This document shows, piece after piece, positions 43,745-51,354 of a stretch of 64,000 nucleotides of DNA; positions within the stretch are counted from its first letter, which is position 1, and each line of letters starts with the position of its first letter. A program made the position numbers and the translations under genes. Source of the stretch: UBA6244 sp963676875 (GTDB lineage: Bacteria > Bacteroidota > Bacteroidia > Bacteroidales > F082); assembly GCA_963676875.1 (NCBI GenBank), contig OY781436.1, positions 1-64,000 on the forward strand, written 5' to 3'. The notes below the pieces were generated by a model. It did no database searches, was not told where the DNA came from, and saw only the letters and a list, made by a program, of their open reading frames with translations.

Positions 43745-44818
43745 CTAATTCCGGTATTCAATGTGGTATTTTTTCAAATCTTTCTCCCATTGGTTACTTT
43801 CAATTATACCGATCAAAACAGCATCTATACGTTTCAATAAATCGGTATCGAGGGATCCAAAACTAAAATATTCACGATAATAAGAGCTGGGGATCACCTG
43901 AATAACTTCATTGTATTTCTTGGCATTCACAAAATAGGTCAACACAGCTTCGTCATAAACAAAGGCCTTGATGGTTCCATGGGCCACGGCATCCAAACCT
44001 TGTTGTACTGTACTGAAATCTTGATATTTAATTTTATAACGATCCAAAAAGTCGGCAGTCCCCGAATTGGGAACACAACCCACCCGTAGGGTTCGTAAAT
44101 CGTCGAAACTGGTAACTTCTGTTTTAAGGTTATGAATGGTAAGACTGGAAGAAATACCGGCAGTAAGGCCGGATATGATAATCACAGCCGTGAACATCCA
44201 AATGATGGAAAGCACCCTTCCCCAGGCAGTAGTAGGAGATTTATCGCCATACCCAACGGTTGACATGGTAACCGCCGACCACCAAATACCATCGCCCAAA
44301 CCATCGACACCACGTCTGAATTGAGATGCGTTTTTATGGCGTTCAAGCAACCACAATAAAAAACCAAAAATGAGAATGACAAAAAACAAAGAAAAAACCG
44401 CTTTGAAAAAGTTTAGCGAGAAAAAATCCAGAAAAAAGGAAATCATGTTGTTGGATTTCTCCACTTTGGTAGCAAAAGCCAGGTTGGTGATATAATAGGG
44501 CTGACTAAAGCTAAATCTCTTGATACGGGAAGCTGTAACCGTAAGCGGTGAGATTGCCACATCTACTTCGCCTGTTTGAATGGCAGCAAGAAGTTCCTCA
44601 ATGGAATAAACTTTACTGGAATATTTTACATGGAGCGAATCTGCAATTTTTCCCCAAAGGTCGATACTCACACCCGAATACCGGCCATTGCTATCCACAA
44701 TAAACGGTGGTGCCACTTGGAAACCGACCTTCAACACCCTATCCTGGCAATGGATCGCAGAAGAAGTAAAAAAACTGAATAAGAATAATAAAATAAAGGA
44801 AAGGGCAGAAAATCTCAT
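43745..44818 (-). CDS. GluR0-like ligand-gated potassium channel
   Basis: 357 residues. Signal peptide to about residue 24; a periplasmic-binding-protein-type lobe (LKVGFQVAPPFIVDSNGRYS, GEVDVAISPLTVTASR); then TM1 (about 133-157), a pore loop with the K+ selectivity filter in WWSAVTMSTVGYGD, TM2 (about 203-225); then the second binding lobe (FDDLRTLRVGCVPNSGTADF, AFVYDEAVLTYF). This split of the ligand domain by a two-TM K+ pore is that of prokaryotic ionotropic glutamate receptors such as Synechocystis GluR0. Ligand is probably an amino acid; the residues do not fix which. Monocistronic on the reverse strand. Confidence 0.9.
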   Translation of the reverse strand: MRFSALSFILLFLFSFFTSSAIHCQDRVLKVGFQVAPPFIVDSNGRYSGVSIDLWGKIADSLHVKYSSKVYSIEELLAAIQTGEVDVAISPLTVTASRIKRFSFSQPYYITNLAFATKVEKSNNMISFFLDFFSLNFFKAVFSLFFVILIFGFLLWLLERHKNASQFRRGVDGLGDGIWWSAVTMSTVGYGDKSPTTAWGRVLSIIWMFTAVIIISGLTAGISSSLTIHNLKTEVTSFDDLRTLRVGCVPNSGTADFLDRYKIKYQDFSTVQQGLDAVAHGTIKAFVYDEAVLTYFVNAKKYNEVIQVIPSSYYREYFSFGSLDTDLLKRIDAVLIGIIESNQWEKDLKKYHIEYRN

Positions 44819-44909
44819 CGTGGACTATAAGTTGATTGGTTTCACAAAGATAGAGATTTTGGTTAAATTCGATTTTTAATCTTTGAAAGTAACTAAAAAT
44901 GACAAACAA

Positions 44910-44934
44910 AAAGCCGAATAAAACATCCGGCTTT
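44910..44934 (-). terminator. Terminator of the barrel gene 44981-45649
   Basis: AAAGCCG (44910-44916) / CGGCTTT (44928-44934), extended by partial pairing of the loop, followed on the reverse strand by TTTGTTTGT. Confidence 0.75.
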
Positions 44935-44980
44935 AAATTCATTTGCCAATAACTTGGAAGCAACTTCCTGAAATATTTCT

Positions 44981-45649
44981 TTACTCGCCTTTCGCCCTTC
45001 CGAATTTAATGGCCAAAGCCATACCAAATGTGTCAGTTTTATAGGTAGATCCTTCTTGAGGAGATATGTTCGATAAGCCTTTTGCGTAGAAAAACGAAAA
45101 CTGAAAAATATGCAGTTCCACGCCCAGCTCCCCATTGATACCAATATTGAGGTGCTTGAAGGTGTCTTGTTCTTCATTGCCAATTTCCTGTTCGTTGTTG
45201 TGGTCCCATTTTTTGTCGCCATACTTGTAAAACCAATCGGAGTAAAAGTTATAGCCAAACACAGGACCTGCCATAAGAAACAACTTGGGCTTACCCAAAT
45301 CCTGTTTGTAACCAAATTGAACGGGAAAATCTACTGAACCGATAACTTGAATGTATTTATTCTCCACATCTTCCTCTGTAACTTGAGTACGGAAGCCTTT
45401 TGCGGTTCCCATGGCCGCAAGCTGAACAAACAAGAATTTATTCACAGGAATATCCAGGATAAAACCACCTCGGGGCGACACCAACCGTGTAGGATCAAGG
45501 TCAGCGCTGGAACTGCCATCGTCGTACTCCATGTTTAGCATGGAAAAATCCACCCCCATTTTAAAACCGCCCATTACCTGAGCATTTACCTGACTAATGG
45601 CAACGGTTGCCATCAACGCCATAAACAGAAAGAAAGCTTTTTTCATCAT
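44981..45649 (-). CDS. Outer-membrane beta-barrel (porin-family, PorT-like) protein, paralogue A
   Basis: 222 residues. Signal peptide to VNAQ near residue 24; then VMGGFKMGVDFSMLNMEYDD, FILDIPVNKFLFVQLAAMGT and GKPKLFLMAGPVFGYNFYSD in eight-strand barrel style, ending AIKFGRAKGE. Small outer-membrane barrels of this kind (OMP_b-brl) are abundant in Bacteroidetes, with no assigned ligand. The gene at 45887 is a close paralogue (VKGGFKLGADFSKLTMEDSD), so this is a local duplication. Confidence 0.75.
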   Translation of the reverse strand: MMKKAFFLFMALMATVAISQVNAQVMGGFKMGVDFSMLNMEYDDGSSSADLDPTRLVSPRGGFILDIPVNKFLFVQLAAMGTAKGFRTQVTEEDVENKYIQVIGSVDFPVQFGYKQDLGKPKLFLMAGPVFGYNFYSDWFYKYGDKKWDHNNEQEIGNEEQDTFKHLNIGINGELGVELHIFQFSFFYAKGLSNISPQEGSTYKTDTFGMALAIKFGRAKGE

Positions 45650-45815
45650 GATCGAATTTTGAATTTGTTAATGATTAGGTTGCATCCACAAAATTAACAA
45701 AGCCATGCTGATTTTAAACGAACTCCCGGACACAAGCATTTTTTCGGTGTTTCAAATGAGTTACGTGAAATCATAACACACACAATGACAAGCTAAAACG
45801 TTGGCGTTTTAAATG

Positions 45816-45856
45816 AAAAAAACTTCATCCGGCAATTGATTTTATGCCAGATGAAG
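45816..45856 (-). terminator. Terminator of the barrel gene 45887-46546
   Basis: Stem of 12 bp: CTTCATCCGGCA (45823-45834) pairs with TGCCAGATGAAG (45845-45856), one wobble, followed on the reverse strand by TTTTTTTC. Confidence 0.85.
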
Positions 45857-45886
45857 CTTTGTGGTTGTAGATTTTTTTACCTGAAA

Positions 45887-46546
45887 CTAATCTACACTGC
45901 CAAATTTGATGGCGGCTGCCAAACCAAAAACGTTGGTTTTAAATTTGCTTCCTTCTACATTACTGAAGTTGGATAATCCGGGACTGAAAAATGCTGAGAA
46001 CTGAAACCTGTTCAACTCAACACCTGCTTCAATGTTAACACCAAAATTCAATGGTTTAAAGGTGTCGGTATCTGAGGTTCCTATTTTAAAATCGTTATCA
46101 TTGTCCCAGTCATCATCTCCATATTTGTACAGGAAAGTGGTATAAACATTATACGACAACACAGGTCCGGCCATACCAAAAAGCTTCACTCCGCCCAAGT
46201 CGTATTTATAACCAAAATTTACGGGAATGTCAAGGGTACCTATCACCTGAATGTTTTTGTATTCAATACCCATTTCTTCTCCATTCAGTCTCCATCCTTT
46301 TGCGGCACCGAATATACCTGCTTGCACAAACAAGAAGCCATTCACAGGTACTTCAATAATAAAGCCCATTCTGGGAGAAATCAACCGCTTGGCCTCATCC
46401 GACAGTTCTGAATCACCATCGGAATCCTCCATGGTAAGTTTGGAAAAGTCAGCGCCCAGTTTAAATCCACCCTTCACCTGGGCATTGAGATTTTGAAAGG
46501 AAAATGCAGCTATCAACAAGACAGCCCAAATTAACGTTTTTTTCAT
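45887..46546 (-). CDS. Outer-membrane beta-barrel (porin-family, PorT-like) protein, paralogue B
   Basis: 219 residues. Signal peptide ending LNAQ; GFKLGADFSKLTMEDSDGDS, PRMGFIIEVPVNGFLFVQAG, VKLFGMAGPVLSYNVYTTFL and the C-terminal FGLAAAIKFGSVD. It is aligned along its whole length with paralogue A, both with the order signal peptide, acidic loop, barrel. Each copy has its own terminator, so they are separate units. Role unknown. Confidence 0.75.
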   Translation of the reverse strand: MKKTLIWAVLLIAAFSFQNLNAQVKGGFKLGADFSKLTMEDSDGDSELSDEAKRLISPRMGFIIEVPVNGFLFVQAGIFGAAKGWRLNGEEMGIEYKNIQVIGTLDIPVNFGYKYDLGGVKLFGMAGPVLSYNVYTTFLYKYGDDDWDNDNDFKIGTSDTDTFKPLNFGVNIEAGVELNRFQFSAFFSPGLSNFSNVEGSKFKTNVFGLAAAIKFGSVD

Positions 46547-46779
46547 AATAAAGTTTTTGTGTGTTTGTGTAAATAAAGCTAATCAGCACAAATATACAAA
46601 AGCATTTTACCCGTCAAACATGTGGAAAAATAAAATAGGATAAATTGATTCAGGAATAGTATTAACCTGCTGATACAACATCATTTACAACAAGCAGCAA
46701 ATCGAATTTCAGGACAAAAACAATAAAAAAATGCACCTTTCAGGCATCAAAAGAGTCGAAACTGTACCCAAATTAGTTG

Positions 46780-48027
46780 CTATTCATAGCGAAGGGACTC
46801 GATGGGGTCGAGACCAGCGGCTTTGTTGGCAGGAATAATTCCTGAAACAAGAGCCACAAAAACGCATAGGACAATACCTGTAATAATCCATAACCAAGGA
46901 ACAATAAAGGCACTACCTGTGGCAAACGACACCACATTTCCGATAAGAATTCCTGCAATTACACCAAGTATGCCACCTATTTGAGCAATAACAACTGCCT
47001 CAGCCAAAAACTGGTTTCGGATGGTTTTCCGTCGTGCACCAACGGCTTTGCGTATGCCTATTTCACGTGTCCTTTCGGTAACAGATACCAGCATAATATT
47101 CATCAAACCGATTGCTGCACCCAATAATGTTATCAGTCCGATAAGCGTGGCTCCCAACCGAATACTTCCGGTGAGTTTGATTAACATGCTGGCAATATTG
47201 TCGCTCTTTACCACAGAAAAAGAGTCGTCTTGCCCAACCTTATCCTGACGAATCCGTCTAAAAACACCAGTTGCTTCACCAATGGCGGCATCCATAACAT
47301 TGGGATCACTTACCATCACACTAATTTTGTAGTTCATGTTGGGTCGTGAAAAATACATGCGTACATTAGAAAGTGGAGCCAGACAATATTTGTCGCCACC
47401 AAATCCCACGGAGGAACCTCGCTCTTTCAGCACACCTATCACCTTATACTTACCTGCACCGATGGAAATAACTTTGCCCAATGGGTCTTCGTTATTTAGA
47501 AAAAGTGTGGCAACGATTTCGCTTCCCAAAACAGCCACAGGACTACCATTCTCGATTTCGGTCTGATTGAAATTTCTACCCTTTTCAATCTCCAATCCGG
47601 CAGTGGCCAAATAGTTGTCGTCAACCCCAAGTACCTGAATATTCGGGTTGGTTTTTTCAGATTGGTACTTCAGCGTGGCGATGCCGGTGCCCCATGTGAA
47701 AACGGAAGTCGTCACCGGGAAATTATACTCTTTCTTAAAGTCCATGGCCTGCTGATAACTTATTTCCTTGTAATCGACAGTTCTGTTTCGCCTTCCGCCA
47801 ATATGCACCCTGATATCACGATTTTGTATACTAAATGTGTTGGAGCCCATCATGGCAAAATTGTTGTTGAGAAAATACTCCACCGCATCGATGGCTGTGA
47901 GTATTCCCACTAAGGCCATAATTCCGAATGCGATAATCATCACCGTGAGGATGGTACGCAGCAAGTGACTTTTGATTGAAGTCAGCGAAATACGCAGATT
48001 TTCTTTTATGAGCTGAATGTCTGTCAT
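46780..48027 (-). CDS. MacB-type ABC transporter permease
   Basis: 415 residues. N-terminal TM (21-43), a MacB periplasmic domain (about 50-270: NNFAMMGSNTFSIQNR, VLGSEIVATLFLNNEDPLGK), then the three-TM FtsX bundle with AAIGLMNIMLVSVTERTREIGIRKAVGARR and the C-terminal ending DPIESLRYE. Members drive lipoprotein or peptide efflux using a separate LolD-type ATPase; no ATPase gene is adjacent. It follows upp by 5 bp and may be cotranscribed with it by chance. Intact. Confidence 0.93.
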   Translation of the reverse strand: MTDIQLIKENLRISLTSIKSHLLRTILTVMIIAFGIMALVGILTAIDAVEYFLNNNFAMMGSNTFSIQNRDIRVHIGGRRNRTVDYKEISYQQAMDFKKEYNFPVTTSVFTWGTGIATLKYQSEKTNPNIQVLGVDDNYLATAGLEIEKGRNFNQTEIENGSPVAVLGSEIVATLFLNNEDPLGKVISIGAGKYKVIGVLKERGSSVGFGGDKYCLAPLSNVRMYFSRPNMNYKISVMVSDPNVMDAAIGEATGVFRRIRQDKVGQDDSFSVVKSDNIASMLIKLTGSIRLGATLIGLITLLGAAIGLMNIMLVSVTERTREIGIRKAVGARRKTIRNQFLAEAVVIAQIGGILGVIAGILIGNVVSFATGSAFIVPWLWIITGIVLCVFVALVSGIIPANKAAGLDPIESLRYE

Positions 48028-48032
48028 TTCTT

Positions 48033-48686
48033 TTAGTCTTCTTTAACACCAAAGGCCAGATCCCCGGCATCGCCCAAGCCAGGGACAATGTAGGCTTTGG
48101 CCGTGAGTTCATCGTCCACGGCACCTACCCACAGGGTAAAAGGTTTTAGTGAAAAATGCCGTTTCACATGCATGATTCCTTCTTCGCTGGCCAACAGGGT
48201 AACGATATGGATATGTTCAGGTTGTCCGTTTTGTAATAAACCTTTGAGAGCTGATATTAAAGACCCCCCTGTGGCCAACATGGGATCGCTTAATATCAGC
48301 GTTTTACCATCCAAAGAGGGCGCCGAAACATAATCCAGTTTAATGGTAAAATCTTCGTCCTTGGTATATTTTCGATAAGCGGATACGTAACCACTGTCGG
48401 AGGTGTCGAAATAGTTCAACAAACCCTGATGAAGGGGCAAACCGGCTCGCAAAATCGTGGCTAAAACCGGTGTTACGGTGGGTAAATTCATATGTGCGGT
48501 ACCCAGAGGAGTAACCACCTCTTTGGTTTCATAGGTCAGATTTTTACTGATCTCGTAGGCGAATATCTCCCCTACCCGCTCCATGTTTCGCCGAAAGCGC
48601 ATTCTGTCGCTTTGAATGGTTACATCACGAAGTTCGGCAAGAAACCTGTTGAATATTGAGTTTACTTTTCCAATTTCCCGAATCAT
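48033..48686 (-). CDS. upp: Uracil phosphoribosyltransferase
   Basis: 217 residues. Converts uracil plus PRPP to UMP in pyrimidine salvage, complementing carAB in this window. Motifs: RMRFRRNMERVGEIFAYE, ILRAGLPLHQG, the PRPP loop LILSDPMLATGGS and C-terminal KAYIVPGLGDAGDLAFG. Full length. Five bp upstream of the MacB-type permease on the same strand. Confidence 0.96.
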   Translation of the reverse strand: MIREIGKVNSIFNRFLAELRDVTIQSDRMRFRRNMERVGEIFAYEISKNLTYETKEVVTPLGTAHMNLPTVTPVLATILRAGLPLHQGLLNYFDTSDSGYVSAYRKYTKDEDFTIKLDYVSAPSLDGKTLILSDPMLATGGSLISALKGLLQNGQPEHIHIVTLLASEEGIMHVKRHFSLKPFTLWVGAVDDELTAKAYIVPGLGDAGDLAFGVKED

Positions 48687-48781
48687 ATGCTTAGTATTTC
48701 AGACAAAAGTACAATTAATTACGACAAGCGAATATTATTTTGATGCTGCAAAAGGTGGCCGAAACTACCCTCAACCGGCAC

Positions 48782-49723
48782 CTACCTTACAAATCGTGAT
48801 GCCAGCTTGAACAACAAATTACCTACCGGACTAAACCTATTGATTTTCAACTGATAATAATCTGTTTTCGTGGCACCAAAACCACCATAATAACGCGCTA
48901 GGTTGGCATCGTTCGATCCCTCAAAGTCCAAAATAAGTTTGCTGGGCGCATGATCGTTGATTACTGAATGAAGGAGAAAAGTGAGCGCAGAGGTGGAACG
49001 TCCATCCTCGCTTGTTCCTGAAAACAGAAATATCAATTTATGGTTGTTGCGAAGGAAAAACGCACCCGACACCAGTTCATTAAAGCCATTATAAACTCCG
49101 TAAGTAAGTCCTTGTCCTTGATAAATAGCCGCGTACATTAGCCTGCTTAGCACCTGATATTGTTCATCACCCCAGTGCGTTACCTCCTTACCGCGGTTGT
49201 TTCTGAACAGGTTGATAATTTCTTCGTGATTAAGCGATTTAATCATGCTGAGCCCGCTTTTCTGAGCCAATTTCAGGTTGCGTTTGGTGTTGGTATTGTA
49301 CTTCTTTTCCAGATGAAGGGGGTCATGAATCAGATCTAAGAGGTAATTGGCACGTTTCTTAACGGGAAATAATTGTGTGTCGGGGGCACTCAGACTATTT
49401 AAATTCAGATTAACCAATTTAATAAAGGGGGGGATTTGCCGTAAAAAATCAGTCACAATGTCCGGGGAGAGCAAACTAATCGAGAACACTCCCAATTGCT
49501 GAGCAAAAATTGGCTGATAGCAAAAAGTGACACCATACTTTGTTGTGATGGGCAGAGGCATAATACGCAAATAGTCTTCCTCTATCAATGCACTCCACCC
49601 GGGATGGATGATATCAAGATACCACGAATAGGCGTAGGTATTTCCATTGAAGGCATGGGTAATACAAGCATCCCACTTGGCTTTGTTGATGTCTTCGTTT
49701 TTTAAGTACCTGATTTTTCTCAT
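48782..49723 (-). CDS. GNAT/FemAB-like acyltransferase
   Basis: 313 residues from ATG 49723 (an upstream in-frame TTG at 49747 is less likely). The N-terminal half begins YLKNEDINKAKWDACITHAF and contains YSWYLDIIHPGW; the C-terminal half has YGVYNGFNELVSGAFFLRNN and LILDFEGSNDANLARYYGGFGA, which resembles GNAT-fold domains of the FemAB/BioF2-like kind. Such enzymes acylate amines, often amino sugars or peptides; substrate unknown. It is 38 bp downstream of a polysaccharide-deacetylase-like gene, and a shared role in surface glycans is plausible. Confidence 0.7.
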   Translation of the reverse strand: MRKIRYLKNEDINKAKWDACITHAFNGNTYAYSWYLDIIHPGWSALIEEDYLRIMPLPITTKYGVTFCYQPIFAQQLGVFSISLLSPDIVTDFLRQIPPFIKLVNLNLNSLSAPDTQLFPVKKRANYLLDLIHDPLHLEKKYNTNTKRNLKLAQKSGLSMIKSLNHEEIINLFRNNRGKEVTHWGDEQYQVLSRLMYAAIYQGQGLTYGVYNGFNELVSGAFFLRNNHKLIFLFSGTSEDGRSTSALTFLLHSVINDHAPSKLILDFEGSNDANLARYYGGFGATKTDYYQLKINRFSPVGNLLFKLASRFVR

Positions 49724-49761
49724 AACGAGGTTTTTTAGCTTCTTCAAAACTGTGCATTAAA

Positions 49762-51075
49762 TTATGGAAGGGCTTCATGGATTAGAAATTCATATACATC
49801 CCGCCAACCTTTCCACCTTTTTTGGTCGCTCAATGGTTCGTTGTGCCACAGAGAAACGAAAGTTCCATTCACTTTCCTCACTTCGGCTATCAGGGCTGCT
49901 ATTTTAGTTTTGGCATCAGCAGGAGAAAGCTGCATATAATCGCGTAAGGTTCCGTCCATCACCATAAAAGGATGAACACGCAACTTGGTTTCCACCTCCA
50001 TATCCAGGTCGTAAAAATTATACGAATCACAGATTCCGGCCCTAAAACCCGGCAAGGCAGCAAAGCCCATGCTATAGTCATCGGTTATGTCGCTGTCGAT
50101 TAAATTGCGGTAAGTGTGTGGCAACATAAGTCGCAAAAAATGCTGACGACTTCGCGTAATATCCTTATTCACTACCTTTTCCAGCCCACTTATCTCCTGG
50201 TGCAGCATTTCCGGGTAGTCGGAGGTATTGTAAGAAGGATGAACACCAATTTTGGCATAATCCAGCATTCTTTTAATTAAAAACCGAAATGTGCGATTAC
50301 GGGTATTGATGTTTTTGTCGAACTGTCCATAATGTCCGAAAAGGAAAAAATAAACTGGTTTTAGCTGATATTTTTTCTGATATTCAATCTGTAAGTCAAA
50401 AGTATCAAAAGGGTCTTTTGCACGCCAGAAAAGCACCCGGGTGCGCTGCCAAAAGTCAAACCAATCAAGGTTTTTGATTGAAAGCAGATACCCGCCTATT
50501 GTCCTAACCAACCCCTTTTGCTTATAGGCGAATGCGCTGTCGATGTCGTAAGTGGGTGTAAATCTGTAATGTCTTACCGGAAACTGAAAATCAGGGTATT
50601 TTTGCAGAATAATATCTTTGATCATCAATGTCCAAATGTTCACCATGGGTTTTTCCAGTATACCCAATTTGGTGCTGATACTAAGTTGAGCTGTAAACCG
50701 TCCGTGCTGATCGGGTACAAATGGCTGGTACTCTTCATAACGCGAAACCAGATAGAAAATAGCCGCAAAGACGTCGAAAGGTAAAGCAGATTCTTCACCC
50801 GACACCGGGAATAAAGCTTTATTACCCTCATATTCAAATGGGTCTAGATTAACATCATTCACGCCCCTTTCGGACAACAAACCCGAAGATTTGAAAAACA
50901 AATCATCCGACCAAGGCTTTTCGGCATATACCAACTTGGCGCCGTCAGCCGACTGAAAGGCATCCAAATCAGAAATAATAGTACACGGAATTTTAAGCAA
51001 TTCCTTAAACACCAATCTGAATACGTATCGTACACGACTGGTTCTTTTGGGCACATATATGAGCAAACTTTCCAT
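49762..51075 (-). CDS. Polysaccharide-deacetylase-family protein with N-terminal DUF7033-like region
   Basis: 437 residues from ATG 51075. N-terminal ~140 residues (LLIYVPKRTSRVRYVFRLVF, AAIFYLVSRYEEY) match the DUF7033-like leader common in Bacteroidetes. The C-terminal part has RFTPTYDIDSAFAYK (metal/catalytic Asp pair), KPVYFFLFGHYGQFD, IGVHPSYNTSD (His) and a final VSLWHNEPLSD, in NodB-like order. Cytoplasmic, without a signal peptide. A -7 element TACTTTTG ends only about 5 nt before this ATG, so either the mRNA is leaderless or the true start is elsewhere. Confidence 0.8.
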   Translation of the reverse strand: MESLLIYVPKRTSRVRYVFRLVFKELLKIPCTIISDLDAFQSADGAKLVYAEKPWSDDLFFKSSGLLSERGVNDVNLDPFEYEGNKALFPVSGEESALPFDVFAAIFYLVSRYEEYQPFVPDQHGRFTAQLSISTKLGILEKPMVNIWTLMIKDIILQKYPDFQFPVRHYRFTPTYDIDSAFAYKQKGLVRTIGGYLLSIKNLDWFDFWQRTRVLFWRAKDPFDTFDLQIEYQKKYQLKPVYFFLFGHYGQFDKNINTRNRTFRFLIKRMLDYAKIGVHPSYNTSDYPEMLHQEISGLEKVVNKDITRSRQHFLRLMLPHTYRNLIDSDITDDYSMGFAALPGFRAGICDSYNFYDLDMEVETKLRVHPFMVMDGTLRDYMQLSPADAKTKIAALIAEVRKVNGTFVSLWHNEPLSDQKRWKGWRDVYEFLIHEALP

Positions 51076-51080
51076 CATTT

Positions 51081-51088
51081 CAAAAGTA
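51081..51088 (-). promoter_or_regulatory. -7 promoter element TACTTTTG of the deacetylase gene
   Basis: Reverse-strand TAnnTTTG, five bases before the chosen ATG at 51075; predicted start of transcription is at or next to the A of ATG. Confidence 0.45.
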
Positions 51089-51327
51089 CTTAAAAAAACC
51101 ATATGCCCATTTCGCCTAACTTAACAAACTTAAAAATCAATAAAGCATATAAAACAGTACCCTCACCTTAATAAAATATGATCACATAGAATTACCCATT
51201 TTTGACATTATCATAAGATGCTGATTACCAAACTTAAAAAAATCACTCTTGCCACAATTGTGCTAATCAATCCCAATTTGTTAATTAAAGGGGTTTAAAC
51301 CTTTACTTACAACGGAAGAAAAAATAG

Positions 51328-51335
51328 TATTTTTG
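51328..51335 (+). promoter_or_regulatory. -7 promoter element TATTTTTG of dnaX
   Basis: TAnnTTTG match 19 nt before ATG 51355. Confidence 0.65.
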
Positions 51336-51354
51336 AAGTCCTATTTTTCAGCTT

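Noticed and set aside
43643..43866. Two overlapping open frames at the end of the LruC region
   Set aside because: They cross a simple-sequence tract and overlap the convergent channel gene.
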